Counted from the first letter of the stretch, positions 22,285 to 36,850 are shown. The stretch is 64,000 bases of DNA from Vicia villosa (GCF_029867415.1 NW_026705461.1:62001-126000), one strand, 5' to 3'. The notes: generated from the sequence alone by a model not told the origin. Numbers and translations are program-made.

Positions 22285-23182
22285 TAGGGGTGTTCGCGGT
22301 GCGGTTTGGGCGGTTTTGACGAAAAAAATCATCTGAACCGCAAGAGAAAAAATCGTGCGGTTTGGTTTGATTCGGTTGGCTTTTAAAAAAAATCCGAACC
22401 AAACCAAACTAATGTGGTTTGGTTCGGTTCGGTTGGTTCGGTTTTTTATAAATATTTTATTGAACCATATATATACATATAGATGACAACATAATTTTGT
22501 ACTTAGACATTCATACACTATCAAATAACAACAAAACTCGTCATATTTTGACAATAACTTTCTATTTAATTCATAAAAATTAAATTAGACAAAAGTGGAA
22601 CAATAAACATAAAATAATAGTATAAAACAATATAAAAATTATTAGAATGAAAAAAAAATAGAAGAGACGAGAGATTAGTGAAGGTGAAAAAGAAAAAACA
22701 AAAGAGTTGAATGATTAGAGAAGAAGATGTGCGATAAAAACGAAACTGAAATAGAGAATATTTGCATAGAAATGAGAAAGTGAAAAAGAAAGAATATAAG
22801 AGAGTAGAGATTATAGAAAAAGAGAGAAGATGTATGTGGCAAAGAATGCGTGATAATGCTATTAGAGATTTGAGAAGATCGGGACTAAAATCTTGTGTGT
22901 AAGGATGAGAAAATTATTCATAATCATAAGGTTAAGGTATTATAAATTTAAGTTTGGGTTGGATGTGAGTTAAGTAAAAGTTAGGTTGTAACATAATGCG
23001 GTTTGATTCGGTTTGGTTCGGTTTACAAAATACAAACCGCAAACCAAACCGAACAGTGCGGTTTTGTTAAAAGATGACTCAAACTAATCCGAACCAAATG
23101 CGGTTTTTTGCGGTTTCGGTTTAGTTTGGTTTGGTTTGGTTTGCGGTTTTCTATTGGGTTGGTTTGGTTTTGATCACCCCTA
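22285..23182. mobile_element. Non-autonomous hAT element, 898 bp
   Basis: The ends TAGGGGTG...CACCCCTA form a short inverted repeat and are flanked by a perfect 8-bp target duplication CTTTTCAA (22277-22284 and 23183-23190), as expected of hAT transposons. Subterminal stretches are packed with GCGGTTTGG, CGGTTCGGTT and their complements (22295-22450 and 22995-23170). There is no transposase ORF, so the element must have been moved in trans. Confidence 0.88.
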
Positions 23183-23233
23183 CTTTTCAATACCCTTTAT
23201 ATGTTTTCTTTATAAATAAATCATAATGTATAC

Positions 23234-23396
23234 TACTCTCTCCATTCCATAATAAGTTGTCTATTTAGAATAAAATGATGTTTTAAAATGAATGACTCAT
23301 TTTATTTTTTAATACATTATTCTCTTATTTTTAACCACTTTTTTTAATCTATATGAAATAGTGGGCTGAGTCACTCATTATGGGACGGAGGGAGAA
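23234..23396. mobile_element. Stowaway-like MITE, short
   Basis: The left end TACTCTCTCCATTCCATAAT and right end ATTATGGGACGGAGGGAG are inverse copies of the Stowaway terminal sequence, with GACTCATT/AATGACTC strings inside. The right TA border has decayed. It is non-coding. Confidence 0.65.
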
Positions 23397-24334
23397 CCTT
23401 ACAACTATAATTTTTCTCTAGAACTACAATACAAAGTCCATGGAAGACTGATATCACTTTTATTAACAAAATTGAGTATGAAATTTTGTGTGTGAATTTA
23501 TATTGATGATACCGTCTTTGGTAATACTAGTAATTTTTCATATAAGGAGTTTTTTTATATGATCAATAATGAATTTGAGATGTTTATGATGGGAGAGTTG
23601 TGATACTTTCTTGGAGTGCATAAATTAAAGAATGAGACCTTCATCAATTAAACAAAATATTACAAAAAATTACTAATTAAAGAGATTTAACATGGATAAA
23701 GGCAAATCAATCTCAACCCTTATGAGTATGTCATGTATTTTAGTCAAGGACGGAGATGGAAAGGCGGTAGACGAGAGAAAACACCATGTTATAATATACT
23801 CTCTCTTTTATCTTACTACTTCTCATCTTGATATCATGTTTGCCATCTGTTTGTGTGTTTGTTTTCAAGCAATCCTCAAATAATCTCACCTCACTAAAAT
23901 AAAATGCATTATGAGGTATCTTACTAGCACATTGGATAGAAAAAATTAAGTAGTACTTGTAAAATTTAGTTGGGTACTCTGATTTCGCTGGTGCAACTTG
24001 GATAGAAAAATTTATGTAGTACATGTCGTTTTCTTGGGAACTCGCTTGTCTTTTGACATAGTAAGAAATAAGTAAATGTTATGTTACCCATAATCGAAAA
24101 AGAATATGTTCTTGTGAGTAGTTATTGTGCGCAAGTTATCTAGATAAAACAACAATTAAATTACTATGGAGTTAATCTCAAAACTATCACGATAAAATAC
24201 AACACTAACATCATAAATCTCACAAAAAATCTGGTACTTCACTATCGTACTAAGCACATTGAGGTTAGGAACCATTTTACTAGAGATTGTGTAAAAAAAG
24301 GAATTGTATAATTGAGTTTGTGTCATCATTTAAT

Positions 24335-24731
24335 TGTTGGAAAAATAACAAACATAAAGAAAAAAGAGGAAAACAATAACAACACAAGAGATTAACGTGG
24401 AAACTCCAAAACCGGAGAAAAAACCTCAGTCGTTGTCAATAGACAATTAGAGAATAAAACTATGTGTAAATTGTTACTACACATAATATACCCTCAAATA
24501 TGCCAGTACACCCACACCCTCCAAAACAAATACTTAACTATATCTCACAACACTCTAATACAAGAGCATAAGAGAACAAAGAAAGTCAAATACAAGCTTA
24601 AAGTGTTTTTGAGTGGTGCATCTTGTAACGAAGAATTTGAATCCTTTATATAGCCTTGGACTCCCTCTTCCTTCACAAAATTAAGTGGTGTGGGACTTCT
24701 TCAACATATATACTTTCAACCAAATCCAACA
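24335..24731 (-). repeat. 3' LTR of the nested element
   Basis: It begins (plus sense) TGTTGGAAAAATAACAAACA and ends CAAATCCAACA, aligning throughout with 25547-25953 with scattered differences and small length changes, so the insertion is not brand new. Confidence 0.88.
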
Positions 24732-25250
24732 ATCTCCACCTTGATTGAAAATAAAACGTAAACTTTCATTGTCTTCACCGACAATCATACTCCACCATAA
24801 AGAGTATCAACATGTATATTTTTAACCAATCTCATAAATCTCCACCTTGATTGAAAATAATACATCAACTTTCATTGTCTTCACCGACAATCATACTCCA
24901 CCATAAAGAGTATCAACATGTATATTTTTAACCAATCTCATCAATCTCCACCTTGATTAAAAATAATACATCAACTTTCATTGTCTTCACCGACAATCAT
25001 ACTCCACCATAAAGAGTATAGTCACTCGAAGCTACACCACTCCAAAATTTTCACATTGTATTCACCGACAATCATAATTTTAAAACTATCATACTCTTTC
25101 ATGAAGAATATATTTCACTTGAAGATAAACCACTTCAAGAAATTCACATTGTCATCACCGACAATAATATACTTTATCATGAAGAATAAATTTCACTTGA
25201 AGCTAAACCACTACAAGAATTTTCACATGCCGAAAACCAGGTTGAAAACT
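24731..25250 (-). repeat. About 104-bp tandem repeats inside the nested element
   Basis: Units running from ATCTCCACCTTGATT to CATGTATATTTTTAACCAAT repeat at about 24731, 24838 and 24945, followed by degenerate partial copies containing ACTTTCATTGTCTTCACCGAC-like and CACTTGAAGCTA strings to about 25230. Each full unit carries one more copy of the polypurine-tract string AAGGTGGAGAT (minus sense), so the true polypurine tract is present three times. Confidence 0.8.
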
Positions 25251-25546
25251 TTATGGTGTAACTTCCTTGTTGGCAGGAAGCTCTTCAACCACCGATATAA
25301 TCTTGCACCTTGTGTAATCTTGATTTTATCAACACACCTTTGACTGGAACTTTCCACAAGTCAAAAAATGATTCTTCCATCAATTTTCTCTAACCCAAAC
25401 TGCACAGCGGAACTTATGACTACAACTCGACAACTCTTTCACAACACCACCCTTCTTTTCTGACTTGGAAGATCAGACAAAGCTGCAACCACATAGCATA
25501 CTAAGAACTCATATCCCCGGATCGAACCAAAAGCTCTGATACCAGT

Positions 25547-25953
25547 TGTTGGAAAAAAATAACAAACATAGAGAAAAAATAGGAACACAATAACAACACA
25601 AGAGATTAACGTGGAAACTCCAAAACTGGAGAAAAAACCACGGCTGTTGTCAATAGACAACCAGAGAATAACACTATGTGTAAATTGTTACAACACATAA
25701 TATACCCTCAAATATCCTAGGCCCCCAGTACACCCACACCCTCCAAAACAAATATTTAACTACATCTCACAACACTCTAATACAAGAGCATAAGAGATCA
25801 AAGAAAGTCATATACAAGCTTAAAGTACTTTTGAGTGGTGCATCTTGTAACGAAGAATTTGAATCCTTTATATAGCCTTGGATTCCCTCTTCCTTCACAA
25901 AATTAAGCGATGTGGGACTTCTTCAACATATATATTTTCAACCAAACCCAACA
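25547..25953 (-). repeat. 5' LTR of the nested element
   Basis: In minus sense it opens TGTTGGGTTTGGTTGAAAAT and closes next to the primer-binding site. A TATA-like GCTATATAAAGGATTC (minus sense, about 25868-25883) is a likely LTR promoter. Confidence 0.85.
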
Positions 25954-26057
25954 TTAATCAAATGGAAGATGCTTTTATAAAACATTTGACTAAAGCAAAT
26001 TTCTTTTTCATAAGAACTAAGTTAGGAATCTTAAATCAATCATGCATAGATTAATCT

Positions 26058-28195
<2,138 letters not shown>

Positions 28196-28390
28196 TCTAT
28201 AATATAAGAAAAATTGTTGTTCTATAAATCACAAAATATTTTTTTGTTAGCTTAGTCTAAATTAATAATTTGGGAGCAAAAAATATCTTTTTTTGATTTT
28301 TTTTCAACTCACTTTTCACTTTTTACTTTTCTGAATTCAAATCCTTATTTTCTCATCTTTTTTCACTTCTCTTTTTTGTTTATATAAAAG

Positions 28391-28656
28391 TACTCCCTCC
28401 GTCTCATAATAAGTGTCCCATTTGTAGTTTTTCCTTGTCTCAAATTAATTGTCCTTTTACAATTCCAATGCATCAATCATTATTATTTTTCCACTATTAT
28501 ACCCCTATTTATTAACTTTCACGTTATTCAACTACTATTGATAGGGGTATTCTAGTAAATGACATTAACTTTTTTACTAAAACCAACACATCCAATCATT
28601 TTCTTAAAAACCGCGCATTACTCAAATGGGACACTTATTATGAGACGGAGGGAGTA
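28391..28656. mobile_element. Stowaway MITE
   Basis: Near-perfect terminal inverted repeats of over 30 bp start TACTCCCTCCGTCTCATAAT and end ATTATGAGACGGAGGGAGTA, with the TA target duplication included. At 266 bp and without an ORF it is a typical Tc1/mariner-type MITE, inserted in the Helitron-like element. Confidence 0.92.
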
Positions 28657-28807
28657 GAAAATAAAAAACAAAGAATTATAATTCAACAATAACAATTAAA
28701 ATGATTTTTTTTGAAAATCTATGCTAATAACAATACATCAATATAAATAATTCAATATGAAAACAAATTATAATTAATTTAATATTAAAATAAATTATGC
28801 TTAATAT

Positions 28808-28809
<2 letters not shown>

Positions 28810-28852
<43 letters not shown>
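28810..28852. repeat. (TA)n microsatellite
   Basis: About 43 bp of uninterrupted TA repeats lie inside the plus-strand Helitron-like element. Confidence 0.95.
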
Positions 28853-28854
<2 letters not shown>

Positions 28855-29503
28855 CTAATTTAATAAAAATATTAATATGATCACTTTAAATAATTGTTAA
28901 TTTAAATTTAAAATAGTATTTAATTTTTAAAACTTTAGTAATTGAATATTAATAACGAAGAAATATAATTTGAAATAATTATTATTTTAAGATACAATAT
29001 TTTTTAATAAAATAATAATAATTTTAGTTTTAAAAAATTATTTCAATTAAAATGAATTTAAAAATATACTTGAAAAGGTATGTTATTGAATAAAATACAA
29101 AATATTATTATATTAATGTATGTCATTAATGAAGTTTATACAATTAAAATATTGTTTGCAAAATTAAATATTAAAAAAATCCTAAGTTATTGATGTCTTT
29201 TATTGATTTAAATATTTTTATATACGAAAATTTACTATTGTTTCAGATATTTTTCTAGATGATACCTAAACATAAATAATATTTGTATACAAAAAAAATT
29301 TATTATTAATTTAAATATTTTTATATATGAAAGATGGTATTTATTATGATCCAAAAGTGATATACAGAAAAAAATTAATTATTTAGTTAAATATTTTATA
29401 TACAAAAAAATTTATTATTAATTTAATTTTTTTAAACCTTCTATTAAAAATAAATGTGCATATCAAATCAAAACTCGTGCGTATTGCACGGGTTTATCAC
29501 TGG

Positions 29504-30639
29504 ATGATGGAACCATACAATAAATTTATATAGAGATACATAGACACCATTGTATATAATGTGTATGAGCAAGTGGAATATAAATCTCTCTAACAAATTC
29601 TAACAAATTTAACTAATAAATATAACTAACTTGTATATGAACAAAGTGGTTAAGCTTAAGCTATATATTATTAGTGTATGAATTATTCTTTTTGAGTTAA
29701 TGATTTTTTGAACGGACATCCATTATTAGGATACCTACGCAAGAAACATGAGTTTGATGCAAAATAAAAGAATCCCATCAAAGAAGAAAAAAGTATATTA
29801 TATGGCCTTGGAATATCACAAAAAAATGTAATGGAGATGTCAAAAGCATTAAACAATGGTGGTGTGGTTGTTATATTGTATTTTAAACCAATTATAATTT
29901 GAGCCCTAGGGTCGGGCCTAGGATGAAAACGTGTCATTCTATGTTTCTTTATTCGTTTCTTGGACAAAACTTCACTCCAATGGAATTGCACTATGAAGTA
30001 CTACTAATAATACTAATGGAGTATTATTTTGGGTTCATAGGATGTAGCACAAAGCTTAAGCATTTTATATTATGTCATCGAATGTGTTATTATAACTAAT
30101 TATTATGTGCACATGCAATGAATACATGCGTATGTGCATATCAATGGGGTTGTTAAGATTTTTTCTGAAGTAGTATTTTATTCTGTAGAATTAAATTAAT
30201 ATCTTTCTAAATTTAAACTCGAGAGAGAAAATAATTGAGATATTGAAAATACGATATGTTGCTCATTAAGCAACTTAATCCATATTTTTTTTAGTTTAAA
30301 TTTAGCTCATTAGAGTCAACTTTTGTTTTTACTGGAGAATAAAATTGAGCTAATGTAGACCCAATGAAGAATTTGAAGTAGTTCCTTAAAAATTACTAGT
30401 AGTGCTCTAATATTTTTATCGCATGAAGGGCAAAACACATGTACGATTGATTCTAAAGGAGGAACAACAAATCTTCATGCGATCCTTTTAACAAAAAAGG
30501 CCACTCGGTTAAGTTGATTTGTGGGATGACCCAAGTGTGATGATGATAATTAAAGTTTTATTTTCCACCTTTCTATATTTTTAGAAGTCATTATAAAATT
30601 TAAAATATTTTTCAAATTTCAAAATCTATAGCATGTTTT
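29504..30639. other. Gene-free AT-rich spacer
   Basis: No coding region, RNA gene or transposon terminus was recognised. ORFs of 66-102 codons at 29683-30099 overlap each other on opposite strands and show no domain. Confidence 0.5.
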
Positions 30640-31200
30640 TAAACTTTTGGATTGAAGAATCTTAAAACATGAAGAAGTTATCTCTAGAACATAATCACAA
30701 CAACAATCCAGACTCATTTTACTATATGGAACCGATTACATGAATTAACTTATGGTTTAATGTTCTATTTAAGATAATGCTTCTATCTAAGTAATTGATT
30801 TCGTGATCTTTCTTAATAATTTCTATTATAAATTTACCTTTAATTATTTGACTCACCTCCATCTGATCTATTATCCTTACCATATAATCTACAGTTCTTC
30901 TCTCTACATCTCAAATCATCTAAGTCTATTTTCCACTATCTTTTTATAATATATGTGAAAGTCCAACACTCTCTCGTAATCTTGTTCTTAGTTTTCTTAT
31001 ACTTTTTCCAAGTTTCAACATTTTTACTCTAAACTTACGTTAAAACATTCTCATTCTACCACCACAATGTTTTATCCCTAAGTCCAAAATCTATTGATTC
31101 TCTCAACATCTCTTTAGCTACTTTCTAATATCTTGGGTCATCTTATTCCACATTATTGGACATGTGACTTCAAACACAATATAGGTGAATTATGGATGTT
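30640..31200 (-). pseudogene. LINE retrotransposon relic, internally deleted
   Basis: On the minus strand from about 31160, across frameshifts, come MTQDIRK, then KEMLRESIDFGLRDKTLWW and NENV, which resemble the segment before the reverse transcriptase in plant LINE ORF2 proteins. Then, with the reverse transcriptase missing, DLRCREK...LYGKDNRSDGGES (30970-30850) resembles the C-terminal VERRPVDYVVRRVDQMEES segment of the same proteins. Stops and frameshifts make it dead. The match is from memory of plant LINEs. Confidence 0.5.
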
Positions 31201-34169
31201 TGAAAACTATTGATTGAAAATAAATCTTTGAGAAAATAAGAGTTTAAAATCATTTATAAAACAAACAAAGAAATAAGCAGCGGAATAAAGAAGAAGATGG
31301 AAAAACAGGAAAAAAAATAACTTAAATGTAAAAGAGATAACGTAAAGAGAAAGACACCAGTAAATTATAGAGGTTCGATCTAAATGAAAGTGACCTAATA
31401 CTCTCGCAATGAATTCTTCTTGAGGGTTTCCACTATCTTGAGAACTTTTAATAGGATATGTTCATGAACCTCCTTTTTTTAAGGATGTGAAGTTTAATGA
31501 CCAACTTCCAACAAAACTTGAAGTTTTGACTGGCTAGCCTCTAAACCAAGATGGAGTTTTATATTGGATATCCTCCGAATCGAGATTGAGTTTTACACAT
31601 GTTAATTTTGAACCAAGATGAGATTTTACACGGGGTGATCTTGAATGGACAGAGGTTTTACACTGGGTTGAGCTAAGAAACCTTTGTGAAGATTTTGCTA
31701 GCGAAACTTCACGAACTAAATGAGAGCTTTTGTAGTAGACAAAACTCACGAACCAAATAAAGACTTCCTAATACAAACCCTAAACCAAGCGTTTCTGATA
31801 GTTTAAATAGCAATCAAGAAATTCTCATAAAAGATAATTTACTCAAGAGATTATACATTCTTGAGTAAATTAAAAAATGTCCATTACTCATAATAATGAT
31901 TCTCACTAAGTATAAGAACACTGTCAAAGCACTAAGACAAGATACAAGGGAGAAAAAAGAGAGATTTATTGAAAAATATTAGAGAGTGAGAAAGTAGGAT
32001 TAAATATCATTTTTTGAGTTATTTGAAATGGTAAAGGAGGTATACATTTACAACCCATAGCCTGGTATAAATTTGAAAATAATCTATGGGCTATATAATT
32101 ATCATAATCAATTAGCCTAATCAATAATCACACCCCCAAAATGGATTTTTTTTGTTTCTAGATGTTTCTAATCATTAAGAGACTTGTTCCAATCAACTTT
32201 AGGTGTTACAAATATAAATAATTGATTACGATAATATGGCTAATATATTATTCACTTATAAACATATTTCTACTTGATCAGACAATTCCCTAATCAATTA
32301 GATAACCTTAAAAACATTGTTATGTGGCTTTAACAAATCAAGAAAAGTTACTCAAAGGTTTTAAGTGTGTGTTTAATTTTGCCTTAGTAATTCTATAAAT
32401 ACGCTTTTACCTTTACAAGACTCTGGTCACTCATAGAGACACGGCTAGTCGGGCTTTCACACTTTCTTTCTTTCATAACTCTGAAGCTTTAGATTCCTTT
32501 TTCAGCTACACTGATAATATAAGCACTTCAGTAAAACCTTGAATCTTTTACTTGAAGGGGTTTGAGATATATTTAATTTAATCACCATCATCAGAGAGTT
32601 GGAAAAATTTTACCACCAACTTTAACAGGCATTAGCGTCATCGTCATCAAAACATCAAGACAGTCAACAACATTAAGATCATTCTTATAGCAGTAGCTTT
32701 ATTATATCTATACTTGCAAGCACAAATCTCCACATTCTCCTCCTTTTTGAAGATGAGAATGCATCTGTCAAGAAAGTGGTGAAAGAGAAAACAAAGAGAT
32801 AAATTTTGGAGTGGCTAAACTCTTCCTCACATGAGTAGAGAGAATACTTTACTCCCTCTGAGAGAATCGGTTGCACCTATAATTGTCATTTGTATATTGA
32901 CAGCAGTGACATGCTCCTAAGAAACTTTTTTTTGGTCAAGTGTCACTAGAAAGAGAACCTAAAGTATTTCGGAACTGGGGTATTCTAGATCTCATTAGAG
33001 AAAGGATGTGGATTAAAATCCTTTATGTCTTCTAGCTGTTAATTGTCTTGTCGTTGTTGTTGCTAGAGGTTCTAAGCGATTGTTTGTAGGGTATGATTTT
33101 GGCGACATAATTCCTCCGTAGCGGTTTGCACCTCTATTAGGGCTTTTTGGTCGCCATTAGTGGATGTAACTCTTGTGCCCACCATCATGACACAATGGTT
33201 AGGTTAACTGAAAGCTTTTGAAAAAGGTGTGGTCCAAGAATGTTTTACCGGATCCCATAGTGTGCGCCAACTGTACTTGTGGTGAGTATAATAGTAGTGA
33301 AATTACCTGTGATATACCTAGCAAGAGATCTTTAAGATTGGGATATGTAAATCAATGATATATATGACATAATCTCTTAGGTAGCCTTTGTCACCAAATA
33401 AAGTGAGATGAGTCTTTAGCCTACTATCTTGCTTATGAGTCTTATGACCGCGTTCCACAAGGAAGCGTGGTGATGAATCATTCCTCAAAATATAGCGAGG
33501 CATAGTTAGCGAATTTTATGAATCGTGGGGCTACATTATCAATTATGAATTACATAATTATACACAGCTAAAAAGTATGACATACGACTCATCCTTAAAG
33601 ATATAGCATAATGTGACTAACTCGACTAAAAAACTCGTGTTTAACATTGTCATACCTTTTAAGACCTATTTCATCTCACATGATTATATAAATTTGGACC
33701 AAAATTGTTGACATTATATAAATTTGGACCGTAAAATTAATAAAGTTGCCGATCAAAATTGCACCCATTAAACTTGAGAGATAAAATGGCAAAAATAAAA
33801 ATAAAATAAAACTAAAAAAGTCAAAACATTTGAGAAACTTGATTGTTATTTTTATGTGAGATTTGTGTGTGTGTGTGTGGGGGTATTATGAATGCTAAAA
33901 TAACTCTCTGATTAATTAATGATTAGAATTTGTTTTTAATATTTTGATTATGAAAACTTTGAAAATTGCCTTAGACGTGGTGGGACCTTATTTTCAGGTC
34001 TCTCTAATCTTCTGAAAAATATTATTATTCCAATAGAACCCTAGTGCAAGTTTCTGATCCTAAATTCTCAATTAGGGTTCATCAATCTTCCCCCTTTTGT
34101 TTAAATTCCTGAAAACCAAACACAAATAGTCGAAGTAGTTTATTCAGTAGTTTGATTGTTTTCTCAGCA
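31201..34169. other. Gene-free region upstream of ATG16
   Basis: No convincing gene or element was found in this stretch. Blocks such as TTTTACAC...GAACCAAGATG repeat loosely at 31550-31740, which may be retroelement LTR or untranslated sequence. The last 200 bp should hold the ATG16 promoter and 5' UTR, but no clear TATA box stands out. Confidence 0.45.
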
Positions 34170-36346
34170 ATGGCAAAAGCTTGCAAATCGCAAGAAGAAG
34201 TTGCGATTGAAGCAATCAATCATGCCTTGAAAGCTCTTCGGAAACGCCATTTGCTCGAAGAAGCCGCTCACGCTCCTGCTATTCTCGCACTATCAAAACC
34301 CATCGTTATCCAGGTACCTTTTATAACAACATTCATGTTAATTTTTTAGGGATTATTATCATCTTATTTATTAATCTAAAAAAAAATCCTTTTTTTTTGT
34401 TTCCTTTATCGTATGGTTATAAGAAATTAGTTCAATAATCGGTTCCAATAGAATAGTGCTTAATGGGTATTGATTTTGTTGTTTGGAATTTGGATAATTG
34501 CTTATGTGTTACAATAGGAAAGTTTTTGTTTTTTTTATTTGTTTAATTAAGTGTTGTATTTATTTTCTTGAAGGGCTCTGAATGGAAAGAGAAAACAGAG
34601 AACTTGGAATTGGAACTTCAGCAATGCTATAAAGCTCAATCTCGGTTGTCCGAGCAACTTGTCACGGAAGTAGCTGAGTCCAGAGTTTCAAAATCTTTGC
34701 TTCAAGAGAAAGAAACTGCAATCGCTGATATGCAGAAGGAGTTAACAGAATTGAGGTTGCTTAATATTACAGCCACTAATATTTATTTAACTTTTAGGTT
34801 TGTGATAAATTACGGTGACTGAAGTTAATGTTACGAATTGTAGGGATGAGTGCGCTCAATTAAAGACAGATTTGGAACAAAAGGTTAAAGAAGTAGAATT
34901 AGTTGTGTGTGAGAATTCAGAACTTAAATCTCAACTGAAGGAGGTGACTATTACAGCCAATAAAGCTGAAGCTGAAAATAAGATGTTGATTGACCGCTGG
35001 ATGTTAGAAAAAATGAAGGATGCTGAACGACTAAATGAGGTATACACCATCTTATATTCTCATCCATTATACAAGTTTTGAACTAGATATTACTATTGAA
35101 TATTCTGTGTGAATGGATTTGGCTTTCACAAGTTGTGAAATCTTGATGAAAATATTCTTTCGGTGGAAGTTTTCAATCATCACTTATAGGAGAAAAAAAG
35201 TTGAAATCATTTTACAATCTCTACCCCAATTTTTTTAAATAGAATTCTTGTTGCATATAATTTTGAATACCTACCTGTGTTGCGGATACAATTCCACTAA
35301 CAATTCAGTTTCTATTTCTTTAGGCAAATGCACTGTACGAAGACATGGTTCAGCGGCTAAGAGCTAGTGGTCTAGAACAACTTGCAAGGGAACAGGTAGA
35401 TGGAATTGTTCGGCGAAGTGAAGAAGGTGCTGAATTCTTTTCAGAGTCGAACATCCCTTCCATGTGCAAATACAGGCTAAATGCACATGAAGGAGGTTGT
35501 GCATCCTTATTGTTTGAGTACAATTCTAGTAAATTGATTACTGGGGGACAGGATCGTTCAGTTAAAGTGTGGGATACAAATACAGGATCCGTAAGCTCTA
35601 ATCTTCATGGCTGCCTTGGCTCAGTATTGGATCTTGCTATCACACATGATAATCGATCTGTTATTGCTGCAAGCAGCTCAAATAATTTGTATGTATGGGA
35701 TCTGAACTCGGGCCGGGTCCGTCATACCCTTACTGGACATTCAGATAAAGTTTGCGCTGTTGATGTCAGCAAGGTTTCAAGTCGTCATGTTGTCAGTGCA
35801 GGTTATGACCGTACAATAAAAGTTTGGGACTTGATGAAAGGTTATTGCACGAATACAATCATGTTTCACAGCAACTGCAATGCTCTTTGCTTCAGCACAG
35901 ACGGGCAGACCATATTCTCTGGACATGTCGATGGTAACCTCCGTTTATGGGACATTCAGTCCGGAAGACTATTAAGCGAGGTTGCTGCGCATTCGCTTGC
36001 CGTCACATCAATATCCCTTTCTCGAAACGGAAACATTGCATTGACAAGTGGAAGGGATAATTTGCACAATTTGTTTGATGTTCGAACGCTGGAAGTTTGC
36101 GGCACATTAAGAGCTTCAGGAAACAAAGTAGCTTCTAATTGGAGTCGATCATGTATCAGCCCAGACAACAATCACGTTGCTGCTGGGTCTGCTGATGGAT
36201 CTGTTCATATATGGTCAATATCTAAAGGTGACATAGTGAGTACTCTGAAGGAGCATACTTCTTCGGTTCTCTGTTCTAGTTGGAGTGGAATGGGAAAACC
36301 TTTAGCGTCAGCTGACAGGAATGGGATTGTTTCCATCTGGTCATAA
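34170..36346 (+). CDS. ATG16: Autophagy-related protein ATG16, four exons
   Basis: ATG16 joins the ATG12-ATG5 conjugate and directs ATG8 lipidation to the phagophore. Exons 34170-34313, 34574-34755, 34844-35039 and 35324-36346 have GT/AG borders and joining phases and give 514 residues, close to the Arabidopsis protein. The N-terminal part has the ATG5-binding helix region (SQEEVAIEAINHALKALRKRHLLEE) and a long coiled coil to about residue 185 (QGSEWKEKTENLELELQQCY, ENKMLIDRWM, KDAERLNEAN). VDGIVRRSEEG links to seven WD40 repeats (about 220-514) with VKVWDT, LYVWDL, IKVWDL, LRLWDI, VHIWSI and VSIWS. The whole propeller is in one exon. The ATG at 34170 gives the normal N-terminus. No defect is visible. 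Confidence 0.95.
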
Positions 36347-36679
36347 TCGTGGTGCGGTAAAACTCAACTATACGGTTTTTAAATTGGCTGGCTAAATTTT
36401 ATTGAACTGTTCCATGTTTATACACGACACCAATCAAATTTTTGATATAATGTATATATTAACTCTTAAAAAAGGTACTTTTATTTAGGCTAGTCTTTCT
36501 CAATATCTCAAGGGAAGCATGAATGACAGTAATGTGCAATGAAGCTCTATTGTAATACAAATAGAGTTGGAAAAGGTTGATTAATAAATCACCGGGTCCT
36601 GATACTTGTTATTATTACAAGTCACATTTCTATGGAGAAATATAACTACGTATAGTTTCATCCATGTAAACCAGTACAC

Positions 36680-36850
36680 TTATTTGATGGTATTCTGTTA
36701 AACTGTATGTTGAACTGTAACCTTTTGCATGGTATTCTGTTAAACTGTATCATTTTGCATTCTATTGAACTGTAATCTTTTGCATGGTATTCTGCTAAAT
36801 CTTTTGCATGGTATTCTGCCAAACTGTATGTAACCTTTTGCATGCACCTC
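36680..36850. repeat. Degenerate tandem repeat with CTTTTGCATGGTATTCTG
   Basis: Four to five imperfect copies of a 30-40 bp unit containing CTTTTGCATGGTATTCTG and AAACTGTAT follow each other downstream of the ATG16 stop codon. It is non-coding and may overlap the gene's 3' flank. Confidence 0.75.

Larger units (their letters stand above)
24335..25953 (-). mobile_element. Non-autonomous LTR retrotransposon nested in the copia relic
   Basis: Two LTRs (24335-24731 and 25547-25953, about 400 bp, TGTTGG...CCAACA) bound an 815-bp interior, and a perfect 5-bp duplication TTAAT lies at 24330-24334 and 25954-25958. Read on the minus strand, the 25547-25953 LTR is followed by ACTGGTATCAGAGC, the initiator-tRNA primer site, and the other LTR is preceded by the polypurine tract AAGGTGGAGAT. 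The interior has no gag or pol, so the element depends on a helper. Sequence after the primer site matches the start of the gag-bearing element at 37617-39864, which is its relative. Confidence 0.88.
23440..26041 (+). pseudogene. Decayed Ty1/copia reverse transcriptase-RNase H, split by an insertion
   Basis: On the plus strand IYIDDTVFGNTS (about 23495-23530) is the mutated YVDD active site of copia reverse transcriptase. YFLGV follows near 23610, then RYLT...LDRK pieces near 23915 and the RNase H end. The last part, QMEDAFIKHLTKANFFFIRTKLGI (25959-26035), is the C-terminus of pol. Stops and frameshifts are frequent, so it is dead. The tract is interrupted at 24335-25953 by the minus-strand LTR element, which must be younger. 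Confidence 0.75.
28196..29503 (+). mobile_element. Helitron-like element (plus strand) with a MITE inside
   Basis: It begins TCTATAATATAAGAAAAATT after an A and ends with a GC-rich hairpin CTCGTGC GTATT GCACGGG followed by TTTATCA and CTGG, fitting the Helitron pattern of 5' TC, subterminal hairpin and CTRR end; the base after is A rather than the expected T. The 3' half (29180-29460) has repeats with ATATTTTTATATA and GATACCTAAACATAAAT that also occur in the minus-strand element at 50590-53192, which shares both ends. It has no Rep/helicase gene, so it is non-autonomous. Confidence 0.55.
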
